Origin: a virus
Virus record (IMG/VR): IMGVR_UViG_3300042545_002007
Coordinates: 1-53,384 of that record
Length of the DNA: 53,384 nt
Reading direction: 5' to 3' (one strand)
This document shows, piece by piece, positions 48,161-53,384 of the stretch; position 1 is the first letter of the stretch; each line of letters opens with the position of its first letter. The notes beneath the pieces were generated by a model. That model was not told the origin of the DNA, ran no database searches, and saw only the letters and a list, made by a program, of their open reading frames with translations. Position numbers and translations under genes: made by a program.

Positions 48161-48230
48161 AAAGCGTTGAGTAGCAAGGCCTTGCGGGCCCGAGGGGCCC
48201 CTAAGTCGTTGATATTCAGCAACTTAAGGG
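48159..48230 (-). repeat. GC-palindrome intergenic element E11
   Basis: Minus orientation; core GCGGGCCCGAGGGGCCCCTA, arm TAAGTCGTTGATATTCAGCA. Confidence 0.82.
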
Positions 48231-48237
48231 GATTTCC

Positions 48238-48738
48238 TCAACTCACATGGGCGTGAGTCGAGAAGAAGTTGAGCGATGACATATCCAGCGAAGGTGCGCC
48301 GCCGTCAAGTTTCTTGAACGCAACCTGTTCCGAGGTTTTGTAAAGCATGAAGTTCTCGCGCTTGATACTTTTGTAAAGATCTTTGGCTAAAGTTTTTACC
48401 TCATTAAGAATGCCGTCTTTCTTGCCTTTATGTTCGGGATTGGGTTTGGAGTTTGCAATCATAAGTTGTTCAGTCTCAAGGGCTTTAATCATTGCCTCTT
48501 CGTCAGAGAGGAAGTAAGCGAAGCGGTCGCTCAAGAAGTGAATGTAATTGTCGCCAGCGTCAGAGTCTTCAGAGCAGAAAGCGGCAGTGCAGTTTGGTGC
48601 TGCCCCTCCCATGTTGAAAAAGCGGTTGAATTGCTGGTTGATTTCCTCGCGTGTTCCTTCGATGCCAACGGCAATTTCAGAGCCGTAGAGCGAGATGATG
48701 AGGTTGGAGTTTTGGGTTTGGGTGTTTGTTGTATTCAT
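48238..48738 (-). CDS. hypothetical protein
   Basis: A 166-residue protein, starting at ATG 48738 (MNTTNTQTQN). The longer frame begins at the TTG of the -35 box and is rejected. It is mostly alpha/beta with a helical central region ('SDEEAMIKALETEQLMIAN') and a lysine-rich segment. No recognised family. Confidence 0.62.
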   Translation of the reverse strand: MNTTNTQTQNSNLIISLYGSEIAVGIEGTREEINQQFNRFFNMGGAAPNCTAAFCSEDSDAGDNYIHFLSDRFAYFLSDEEAMIKALETEQLMIANSKPNPEHKGKKDGILNEVKTLAKDLYKSIKRENFMLYKTSEQVAFKKLDGGAPSLDMSSLNFFSTHAHVS

Positions 48739-48751
48739 GTTTTGAGTTTTT

Positions 48752-48780
48752 AATTTAATGGTTAAAGTTGATGGTGTCAA
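48752..48780 (-). promoter_or_regulatory. sigma70-type promoter, minus strand
   Basis: TTGACA, 17 nt, TAAATT, 13 nt before ATG 48738. Confidence 0.8.
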
Positions 48781-48783
48781 GGA

Positions 48784-49023
48784 TTATTTTGAAGGAAAAA
48801 TTTTCATCCAAGTGATAGAGATTGCATTTTTAGGGATGCGAGCGCCAGATGGAACACTGCCACAATAAAATTGCAGAAACCATCTATACAGAGTTTGCTG
48901 TTTAGTTGCGCCAACTGCGAATGTTTCGGCTATGCCATGCCCAGACGGGTAAGTTATAGACAGCCTCCAGCGGTTTGTTGTCTTTTTCTTCATTGCTTTC
49001 GTGGTGGTTGGTGTTGTTGTCAT
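48784..49023 (-). CDS. small basic hypothetical protein
   Basis: A 79-residue protein with a Thr/Lys-rich start (MTTTPTTTKAMKKK) and a beta-like body ending IPKNAISITWMKIF. Predicted to be made from a leaderless mRNA. Unknown function. Confidence 0.58.
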   Translation of the reverse strand: MTTTPTTTKAMKKKTTNRWRLSITYPSGHGIAETFAVGATKQQTLYRWFLQFYCGSVPSGARIPKNAISITWMKIFPSK

Positions 49024-49029
49024 GGATTT

Positions 49030-49058
49030 AAGGTATCACAAGGTTTCTTAATGTCCAG
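49030..49058 (-). promoter_or_regulatory. sigma70-type promoter, leaderless type
   Basis: CTGGAC, 17 nt, TACCTT, 6 nt from ATG 49023. Confidence 0.62.
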
Positions 49059-49095
49059 AATTATTTTTAATTTTTATTTATTTTTATTTTTCCCT

Positions 49096-49149
49096 GTAAG
49101 CAGGTGGCGTGCCAAGTTGCAATTTGAGGTATTCAAGAATCGTGCCAAT
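49096..49149 (-). repeat. two tandem iteron-like units
   Basis: TTGGCAC-N5-TTGAATA, 33 nt on, TTGGCAC-N5-CTGCTTAC (minus strand). Confidence 0.7.
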
Positions 49150-49150
49150 C

Positions 49151-49221
49151 GTAAAGCGTTGAACGCCAACCACTTGCGGGCCCGAGGGGCCCCTAAGTCG
49201 TTGAGACTCAGGGGTTTACGC
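49151..49221 (-). repeat. GC-palindrome intergenic element E12
   Basis: Minus orientation; core GCGGGCCCGAGGGGCCCCTA, starting directly at the stop of the acidic gene. Confidence 0.82.
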
Positions 49222-49515
49222 TCACCACTCGTCGCCCCCGAAGTATCCGTAATCCTCGTCCGTGCCGTAACCGGCTCCAGCCAAGGCGTTTGCGTCCGCG
49301 TCCACATCATCACGGAAGTTGTCCTCGCGGGGTTCGCGGTTGAAGCCGTGATGATCGTCGTCGTTGTCGTCGTCGATTTGGTAAGAATCGTATTGCTCGC
49401 TTTCCTGTTCTTCGCGTAGTCCGTCGGCGAATTGAAAGTAAGTATCGTCAAGTTCCTCGCAAGTCACGCTGGCGAGGCTGATGATTTCGTTGTCGGTGGT
49501 GGTGGTGGTCGTGTT
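49222..49515 (-). CDS. small, highly acidic protein
   Basis: A 97-residue protein (MNTTTTTTDNEII...) very rich in Asp and Glu, with 'DDDNDDDHH'-type runs and a Gly/Tyr C-terminus. It could mimic DNA, but no anti-restriction family is recognised. The start is ATG 49515; the upstream TTG frame overlaps the -10 box. Confidence 0.62.
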   Translation of the reverse strand, partial: NTTTTTTDNEIISLASVTCEELDDTYFQFADGLREEQESEQYDSYQIDDDNDDDHHGFNREPREDNFRDDVDADANALAGAGYGTDEDYGYFGGDEW

Positions 49516-49521
49516 CATGGT

Positions 49522-49550
49522 TAAAAGATACTCCAAGTCCCAAAAAAGTG
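49522..49550 (-). promoter_or_regulatory. sigma70-type promoter, leaderless type
   Basis: TTGCAC, 17 nt, TATCTT, 6 nt from ATG 49515. Confidence 0.72.
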
Positions 49551-49579
49551 CAAGATATTTTTTAATTTATTTTTGCCAT

Positions 49580-49632
49580 GTAAGCAGACGCCGTGCCAGG
49601 CCTCGAATCGGAGTATTCAAGAAGCGTGCCAA
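49580..49632 (-). repeat. two tandem iteron-like units
   Basis: TTGGCAC-N5-TTGAATA, 33 nt on, CTGGCAC-N5-CTGCTTAC (minus strand). Confidence 0.7.
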
Positions 49633-49634
49633 CT

Positions 49635-49706
49635 TGTAACTTGTTGATTACCAATCACTTGCGGGCCCGAGGGGCCCCTAAGTCGTTGAGACTCAGGGAC
49701 TTACGC
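49635..49706 (-). repeat. GC-palindrome intergenic element E13
   Basis: Minus orientation; core GCGGGCCCGAGGGGCCCCTA. Confidence 0.82.
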
Positions 49707-49713
49707 GTGCCGT

Positions 49714-49923
49714 TTAAGATTGGCGCGCTTTCTGTTTTTTCTTTGGCAGGGTTTTTGGCGTTTCTTCGCTCTTAATCTCTGGAAAGTCAAAGACTTGCGT
49801 AGCGGCTTTTTTTACTTGATCATTCTCGTTTTGTTTAATTGTGGCAAGAGTATAGAATGAGCAGGAAGTCATTGCCAGTAAGAGGTTGAGAGAGAATGAG
49901 ATGAGGATGATTTTGTTTTTCAT
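49714..49923 (-). CDS. small lipoprotein
   Basis: A 69-residue protein with a basic start, a hydrophobic run and lipobox LLAMTSC (Cys21), then a helical/charged mature part ending in lysines. It is cotranscribed with the tiny membrane peptide at 49941 and the gene at 50022. A Rz1-like or exclusion role is possible but not recognised. Confidence 0.65.
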   Translation of the reverse strand: MKNKIILISFSLNLLLAMTSCSFYTLATIKQNENDQVKKAATQVFDFPEIKSEETPKTLPKKKQKARQS

Positions 49924-49940
49924 TTTATTTTGTTTTTAAT

Positions 49941-50000
49941 TTAATTATTTGCCACAAGAAAGACGCCAAGAGCCAAGCCGAGAAGTAGAGTGATTTCCAT
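49941..50000 (-). CDS. tiny single-pass membrane peptide
   Basis: A 19-residue peptide MEITLLLGLALGVFLVANN between the genes at 50022 and 49714. It has a rare clear Shine-Dalgarno (AAGGAG) 9 nt upstream. Near twin of the peptide at 47194. Confidence 0.55.
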   Translation of the reverse strand: MEITLLLGLALGVFLVANN

Positions 50001-50021
50001 TTTTATATTCTCCTTAATCTG

Positions 50022-50522
50022 TTAATCTGCAACGATTTCGAGAGAGTATTTTTTAATGACATTATCAGCCTCTTGTTTCCATCTTCTTAACTGCCTATCG
50101 TGGAACTCTTTGAAGAGAGTTTCTGGAAGAACATCCTCGCCAGTATCAGCTTTAATGTCATTGCATTTATCAACAAGAGTCTCATACATAAGGTCTTGCG
50201 ATCTTTGTTTTCCAATCCTAAAATGATTTGCGAGAATTTCAGCGTTGCCGTTTTCCCATTTTGTAAATCCTGCCCAGTATTTGCCATTTTCAAAAGAGTT
50301 CATGGGTCTGCCGTCAATGTCGGAAAGGTGCATGGCAACAAGGTCATCGAGTTCTGGAAAGGCGGCAAGAATTTCATCGTGAATTGCGCCGCTCACAGAT
50401 TCGCGCCCATTTTCAACAATGCGCCCAGTCAGAGAGAAGTAGGGCTTTTGATCTTCGATCTTTTGAAGGACAGCTTTTGCTTGGATGAAGTTTAGAGGGT
50501 CTGTTTTTTTAGTGAATTTCAT
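50022..50522 (-). CDS. hypothetical protein
   Basis: A 166-residue protein, mixed alpha/beta with a lysine-rich C-terminal helix. The start is ATG 50522 (MKFTKKTD); the longer TTG frame begins in the -35 box. First gene of a three-gene unit with a tiny membrane peptide and a lipoprotein. Function unknown. Confidence 0.62.
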   Translation of the reverse strand: MKFTKKTDPLNFIQAKAVLQKIEDQKPYFSLTGRIVENGRESVSGAIHDEILAAFPELDDLVAMHLSDIDGRPMNSFENGKYWAGFTKWENGNAEILANHFRIGKQRSQDLMYETLVDKCNDIKADTGEDVLPETLFKEFHDRQLRRWKQEADNVIKKYSLEIVAD

Positions 50523-50547
50523 GGTGAGGTTATTTGATTGAGTTTTT

Positions 50548-50576
50548 AGTTTAGTGGTTAGTGGCGAGCGCGTCAA
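50548..50576 (-). promoter_or_regulatory. sigma70-type promoter, minus strand
   Basis: TTGACG, 17 nt, TAAACT, with a leader of about 18 nt before ATG 50522. Confidence 0.75.
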
Positions 50577-50585
50577 GGATTATTT

Positions 50586-50792
50586 TTAGTCGAAGCGTTC
50601 AGTTTCCTTCAGCTCTCTTGCCTGTTCGCGGGCGATACGCTTTAGGATTGCGTCCTCTTGCGCGAGGCTTTCAGCGAGCCAGACATTGCCGCCAGCTTGC
50701 TCCATGAAGCGGTCATATTTGTTGTAGAGGTTTTCCCCTGCATAGTCAGAGAGGCGGTCGATCAGTTCGTCTTGGTTGAGGTATTTTTTCAT
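50586..50792 (-). CDS. small charged hypothetical protein
   Basis: A 68-residue helical protein (MKKYLNQDELIDRLSDYAGENLY..., C-terminal 'ILKRIAREQARELKETE'). The start is ATG 50792, set by the promoter 6 nt upstream. No known family. Confidence 0.62.
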   Translation of the reverse strand: MKKYLNQDELIDRLSDYAGENLYNKYDRFMEQAGGNVWLAESLAQEDAILKRIAREQARELKETERFD

Positions 50793-50798
50793 GGTTTT

Positions 50799-50827
50799 AG
50801 GGTAGTCGATTCTCTCGTTTTTGTCCA
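50799..50827 (-). promoter_or_regulatory. sigma70-type promoter, leaderless type
   Basis: TGGACA, 17 nt, TACCCT, 6 nt from ATG 50792. Confidence 0.65.
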
Positions 50828-50854
50828 GATATTTTTTTAATTTATTTTTCAGGC

Positions 50855-50908
50855 ACAAGCATGGAACATGCCAGGCCCTCGTTTCTGGTATTCAAAAAGT
50901 GTGCCAAG
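50855..50908 (-). repeat. two tandem iteron-like units
   Basis: TTGGCAC-N5-TTGAATA, 33 nt on, CTGGCAT-N5-ATGCTTGT (minus strand). Confidence 0.68.
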
Positions 50909-50910
50909 TT

Positions 50911-50981
50911 GTAAAGCGTTGAGGTGTAAGGACTTGCGGGCCCGACGGGCCCCTAAGTCGTTGATACTCAGGGGTTTGCGC
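50911..50981 (-). repeat. GC-palindrome intergenic element E14
   Basis: Minus orientation; core GCGGGCCCGACGGGCCCCTA. Confidence 0.82.
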
Positions 50982-50984
50982 GCT

Positions 50985-51167
50985 TTATTTTTCTATTCCA
51001 CAGGCTTGTTTGAAACGATTCTTGTCGAACAAGTTGTTGAGATTTTTGAAGGTAGAGCAGAGATCATCCACAATGTTTTCAATCAATTTAAGCTCTTGGG
51101 TTGTAGCAGCTTGCGCGTATTGAAGATTGATGCTCTTTGCAATTTCTGTGAAGTGTTTTTTTGTCAT
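50985..51167 (-). CDS. small helical hypothetical protein
   Basis: A 60-residue helical protein (MTKKHFTEIAKSIN...) with an A/T/C-rich leader 45 nt after the previous gene. No own promoter seen, so likely cotranscribed with the membrane peptide at 51213. Not recognised. Confidence 0.55.
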   Translation of the reverse strand: MTKKHFTEIAKSINLQYAQAATTQELKLIENIVDDLCSTFKNLNNLFDKNRFKQACGIEK

Positions 51168-51212
51168 GGTGTTTTTTTGTTTTTTGTTTTTTGTTGGTTG
51201 GTGATTGAGAGA

Positions 51213-51332
51213 TTAAAGCCCGTGGCGTTCGACATATTCAGCGAATGCAAAGAAAAGATTGAACATGGCAAGGGCGAAGACAGAGGCGAACAAGTAGGGG
51301 ATGAGTTTTTCGATGGCGTTTATTGCTTTCAT
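51213..51332 (-). CDS. tiny membrane protein
   Basis: A 39-residue protein with one hydrophobic helix (LIPYLFASVFALAMFNLFFAFA, residues 10-31) and a polar tail. The start is ATG 51332, 7 nt from the -10 box. Possible accessory lysis or membrane factor, not recognised. Confidence 0.55.
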   Translation of the reverse strand: MKAINAIEKLIPYLFASVFALAMFNLFFAFAEYVERHGL

Positions 51333-51339
51333 GGTTTTA

Positions 51340-51367
51340 ATTGTATTGGTTGAGATTTTTATTGCAA
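51340..51367 (-). promoter_or_regulatory. sigma70-type promoter, leaderless type
   Basis: TTGCAA, 16 nt, TACAAT, 7 nt from ATG 51332. Confidence 0.6.
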
Positions 51368-51375
51368 GGATTATT

Positions 51376-51531
51376 TCAGCGATTCTTGAGGCGGATGAGG
51401 ACATCTTTATTCTCCTCCATGATTTCACCAAGGATTTCAAAGCAGAGTTTGAACCATTCATCTTGAGAGATCAAGCCATTTTCAAATCTTGCTTTTGCCC
51501 ACTCGTATCTGGATACCATTTCTTGCTTCAT
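51376..51531 (-). CDS. small hypothetical protein
   Basis: A 51-residue helical protein (MKQEMVSRYEWAKARFENG...) with an acidic C-terminal half. The start is ATG 51531, 6 nt after the -10 box. No family recognised. Confidence 0.58.
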   Translation of the reverse strand: MKQEMVSRYEWAKARFENGLISQDEWFKLCFEILGEIMEENKDVLIRLKNR

Positions 51532-51537
51532 GGTTTT

Positions 51538-51566
51538 AATGTAGTCTAAAACTCTAATTTTGTCCA
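51538..51566 (-). promoter_or_regulatory. sigma70-type promoter, leaderless type
   Basis: TGGACA, 17 nt, TACATT, then AAAACC and the ATG at 51531. Confidence 0.7.
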
Positions 51567-51605
51567 GATATTTTTTCGATTTTTTTTTCATTTTTATTTT
51601 TCTCC

Positions 51606-51660
51606 GCAAGCAAACGCCATGCCAGGCCCTCGTTTCTAGTATTCAATTTCCGTGCCAAGT
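51606..51660 (-). repeat. two tandem iteron-like units
   Basis: TTGGCAC-N5-TTGAATA, 33 nt on, CTGGCAT-N5-TTGCTTGC (minus strand). The second unit matches the sigma54 consensus spacing GG-N10-GC. Confidence 0.7.
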
Positions 51661-51661
51661 T

Positions 51662-51732
51662 GTAACCCGTTGATTGACAATGATTTACGGGCCCGAGGGG
51701 CCCCTAAGTCGTTGATACTCAGCGACTTACGG
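51662..51732 (-). repeat. GC-palindrome intergenic element E15
   Basis: Minus orientation; TAAGTCG-N11-CGACTTA arm is a perfect 7-bp hairpin. Confidence 0.84.
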
Positions 51733-51740
51733 GTTATTTA

Positions 51741-51944
51741 TCAGAAGCCAAACCCAGCCACAAACTGGTATTTTGTGCCAACTGGCATACGCCTAACTGG
51801 TTGATATCCTTCGCTTTCCAGCATTTTATTATATGCCCAGAGAATATTTTGCTTATGGGTTTCGTAAAGGCTACAAATTCCTGCTAATGTGCAGCTTCCG
51901 AGTTTAACTGTGGGTGGAACTTTGGCTTTAAGTATAGATTTCAT
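51741..51944 (-). CDS. small hypothetical protein
   Basis: A 67-residue protein with 'TVKLGSCTLAGICSLYETHKQNILWAYNKML' at residues 12-42, helical, with two cysteines. Last gene of a unit with the tiny peptide at 51953 and the gene at 52031. Not recognised. Confidence 0.6.
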   Translation of the reverse strand: MKSILKAKVPPTVKLGSCTLAGICSLYETHKQNILWAYNKMLESEGYQPVRRMPVGTKYQFVAGFGF

Positions 51945-51952
51945 AGTATTTA

Positions 51953-52009
51953 TTAAGAGTTTTTAATTAAGATTATTCCGATGATTATTCCTGCTGTAAA
52001 GATTAGCAT
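51953..52009 (-). CDS. tiny membrane peptide
   Basis: An 18-residue peptide MLIFTAGIIIGIILIKNS between genes at 52031 and 51741, with the same gene-peptide-gene layout as at 49714-50522. Confidence 0.4.
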   Translation of the reverse strand: MLIFTAGIIIGIILIKNS

Positions 52010-52030
52010 AAGTCGCTCATTTCGGCTGGC

Positions 52031-52363
52031 TTACGCCAGCACTTGGAGATCGCTGATGTAGCCGAAGTCGAAACGCTTGATCTTGAGGCGTCCATCCTCC
52101 TGCTCCTCAACCCCTTGCAGGTATTCGCGGCGTTGTTCTGTGTCCTTCTTATAGAGAGCCACAAAGCGGTTTCCGTTGTTGCTCTTGCCCCAAGTCGAGC
52201 CGCCTGCGAGAAGTGGCAGGATGACCTCGCGCCCCATGCGGATGACGCGCTGGGTTACACTCACGCCGCCGCCTTTAAGCGGTTTGGCATAGGTAAACTT
52301 CACGAGGGTCGTGGAGGCTGGGATTTCGTTCGGGTTTACTGCGGTGGTGTTGTTCGTTGTCAT
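52031..52363 (-). CDS. hypothetical protein, paralogue of the product of 46806-47105
   Basis: A 110-residue beta-rich protein. It has the 'GGSTWGKSNNG' turn, 'YLQGVEE' and 'LKIKRFDFGYISDLQV', aligning with the 46806 gene. A Thr/Ala-rich N-terminus precedes a positively charged core. It has its own leaderless promoter. No family recognised. Confidence 0.65.
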   Translation of the reverse strand: MTTNNTTAVNPNEIPASTTLVKFTYAKPLKGGGVSVTQRVIRMGREVILPLLAGGSTWGKSNNGNRFVALYKKDTEQRREYLQGVEEQEDGRLKIKRFDFGYISDLQVLA

Positions 52364-52369
52364 GTTTTT

Positions 52370-52397
52370 AAGATACCACAGATCACAAAGAAGGCAA
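52370..52397 (-). promoter_or_regulatory. sigma70-type promoter, leaderless type
   Basis: TTGCCT, 16 nt, TATCTT, 6 nt from ATG 52363. Confidence 0.66.
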
Positions 52398-52435
52398 GAA
52401 TTATTTCTATTTTTTTTGAATTATTTTTTTGGGAT

Positions 52436-52522
52436 GTAAGCAGGCGTCATGCCAGGCCAGGTAACGCGCCAATCAAGAAGCGTGCCAGGCCCGGTGAGTA
52501 GGTATTCAAGAAGCGCGCCAAG
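52436..52522 (-). repeat. three tandem iteron-like units with 33-bp period
   Basis: TTGGCGC-N5-TTGAATA, CTGGCAC-N5-TTGATTG, CTGGCAT-N5-CTGCTTAC (minus strand), starts 33 nt apart. Confidence 0.68.
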
Positions 52523-52593
52523 TGTAAAGTGTTGAACAGCAATGCCTTACGGGCCCGAGGGGCCCCTAAGTGGTTGATACTGAAGGAGTTACG
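52523..52593 (-). repeat. GC-palindrome intergenic element E16
   Basis: Minus orientation; core ACGGGCCCGAGGGGCCCCTA. Confidence 0.82.
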
Positions 52594-52612
52594 CCGATTG
52601 GCTTCTGGATAG

Positions 52613-52642
52613 CAAAAAGCGTGCCAAGTTTCCCTGACACGC
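52613..52642 (-). terminator. intrinsic terminator, minus strand
   Basis: Stem GCGTGTC/GGCACGC, one wobble, 10-nt loop, then TTTTTG. It follows the stop of the gene at 52664. Confidence 0.75.
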
Positions 52643-52663
52643 ATAGCAAGACCTATGCCAGGC

Positions 52664-53023
52664 CTAGTCGCTCCAGCAGTCGTAGCTGCCGTTGTAGAGG
52701 AAAGAGCCATCTTCCAGCTTGACTCCATCATCACAGGTAAGTGATTGACCGCCAATGCCATACATACCACAGATGAAAGAGAGCTTTTTAGCCTTCTCCT
52801 TAACCAGTTCAAGGCGAGTCTCTTCCGTACCGTGGTAGTTGCCGATGAAAGTGCCATCGGGCTGTTTCACGGCGAACACATGGAACAAGCGAGTCGAGGA
52901 GTGAATCTGGAATTGTCCAGAGTCGTGAGTGCCACGGCTGTTTGAGATGCGCGTTGCGCTGAATTTGACGAAGTGCTGCGGGTGAGTGACAGCGTGGAGG
53001 GGGATGGTGTTTATTGGTATCAT
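52664..53023 (-). CDS. hypothetical protein
   Basis: A 119-residue beta-rich protein (MIPINTIPLHAVTHPQHFVKF...), with 'DGTFIGNYHGTEE' and 'LEDGSFLYNGSYD' repeats suggestive of paired strands. Its own promoter and terminator make it a stand-alone unit. Not recognised. Confidence 0.65.
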   Translation of the reverse strand: MIPINTIPLHAVTHPQHFVKFSATRISNSRGTHDSGQFQIHSSTRLFHVFAVKQPDGTFIGNYHGTEETRLELVKEKAKKLSFICGMYGIGGQSLTCDDGVKLEDGSFLYNGSYDCWSD

Positions 53024-53029
53024 GGTTTT

Positions 53030-53057
53030 AGTATAGTGGAATTGAATTTGATTGCAA
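53030..53057 (-). promoter_or_regulatory. sigma70-type promoter, leaderless type
   Basis: TTGCAA, 16 nt, TATACT, then AAAACC and the ATG at 53023. Confidence 0.66.
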
Positions 53058-53065
53058 GGATTATT

Positions 53066-53269
53066 TTACAGGGAGAATTTCATCTCATGGGCTTTTCTTG
53101 CCAAGCGAACCAGCTTAATTGCAGAGCGAATTTCGTTTGCTGTCCACTTGTCAAGTTTTCCGTTCATGTCGTGGCGAATAGTGAAAAGTTTTTCGACCCG
53201 ATTGATCAAGGCGCGAACGATGACGATTTGCTGTGGAATTTCGAGGCTGAGGGTGATGGTGTCTTTCAT
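53066..53269 (-). CDS. small helical hypothetical protein
   Basis: A 67-residue, basic helical protein (MKDTITLSLEIPQQIVIVRALINRVEKLF..., C-terminal 'IRSAIKLVRLARKAHEM'). It resembles small helical regulators but no family is recognised. Confidence 0.6.
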   Translation of the reverse strand: MKDTITLSLEIPQQIVIVRALINRVEKLFTIRHDMNGKLDKWTANEIRSAIKLVRLARKAHEMKFSL

Positions 53270-53275
53270 GTTTCT

Positions 53276-53303
53276 AATCTACCACAGAATAGGAGGAGCG
53301 CAA
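53276..53303 (-). promoter_or_regulatory. sigma70-type promoter, leaderless type
   Basis: TTGCGC, 16 nt, TAGATT, 6 nt from ATG 53269. Confidence 0.6.
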
Positions 53304-53384
53304 GGATTTTTTTTGAATTTTTTTTAATTTATTTTCGACGCTCGAAAGATTTCCCTTGACACCCCCCCCAATTTTTCGAATTTT

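Noticed and set aside
48739-48780. N-terminal extension of the gene at 48238 from TTG
   Set aside because: The TTG is the first three bases of the -35 box TTGACA; similar false starts occur at 30523, 49536 and 50576. The ATGs downstream of the promoters are used instead.
32788-52593. Integron-like attC sites
   Set aside because: The palindromic elements separate single genes, as cassette sites do, but no clear GTTRRRY/RYYYAAC core pair or integrase gene was seen.

Overview
The window is a stretch of a large tailed-phage genome, or a prophage-like element. It holds about 100 tightly packed genes, many joined by 4-nt ATGA overlaps. The recognisable phage genes are rIIA and rIIB homologues, ThyX, a dCMP deaminase, a RuvB-like ATPase, UvsE, a GP88-family protein and a YopX-family protein. 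There are ten tRNA genes, four homing-type endonucleases and many tiny unknown ORFs. No head, tail, terminase or integrase gene was recognised. The host cannot be named. Promoters are of the ordinary sigma70 type (TTGACA-N17-TAnnnT), Shine-Dalgarno sequences are mostly missing, and lipobox proteins suggest a diderm host.

Layout. 1-8.0 kb: one dense plus-strand operon of small unknown genes with YopX, ThyX and a tyrosine/dual-specificity phosphatase. 8.0-24.5 kb: replication, repair and AAA genes (a MoxR-type AAA ATPase, a VWA/metallopeptidase-like protein, a calcineurin-like phosphoesterase, dCMP deaminase, UvsE). Interleaved, often on the minus strand, are accessory enzymes: 2OG-Fe(II) oxygenases, four glycosyltransferase-like genes and an epimerase-like protein. 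24.5-32.5 kb: tRNA clusters, homing endonucleases, UDP-galactopyranose mutase, a methyltransferase, a 690-bp AT-rich divergent gap with a DnaA-box sequence, more oxygenase and DUF3431 genes, and a GC-rich structured RNA. 32.9-41.75 kb: plus strand, visibly higher GC, starting with rIIA-rIIB and continuing through RuvB and small genes. 41.8-53.3 kb: minus strand apart from one endonuclease gene; many one- or few-gene units of tiny proteins, each with its own promoter.

The most unusual content lies between the genes. (1) A GC-rich palindromic element of about 70 bp occurs 16 times from 32.8 to 52.6 kb, and its orientation flips with the direction of transcription. (2) In the minus-strand cluster it is followed by tandem units of 33-bp period carrying TTGGCAC-N5-TTGAATA. 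(3) Most promoters in that cluster put the -10 box only 6-7 nt before the ATG, which predicts leaderless mRNAs. (4) A strong promoter at 45.36 kb drives about 600 nt of highly structured non-coding RNA that continues into two tRNAs. It carries a segment closely resembling the GTPase-associated centre of 23S rRNA, and the tRNA next to it has a long variable arm with a CAU anticodon. (5) A roughly 33-nt hairpin-like linker repeats between tRNA genes.

Metabolically, the accessory genes suggest hydroxylation and glycosylation of proteins or surface sugars: a prolyl-4-hydroxylase-like enzyme, a Skp1-type GlcNAc-transferase-like enzyme, GT-B transferases and a UDP-galactofuranose source. That pathway is an inference. 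All family assignments were made by eye, without database searches.
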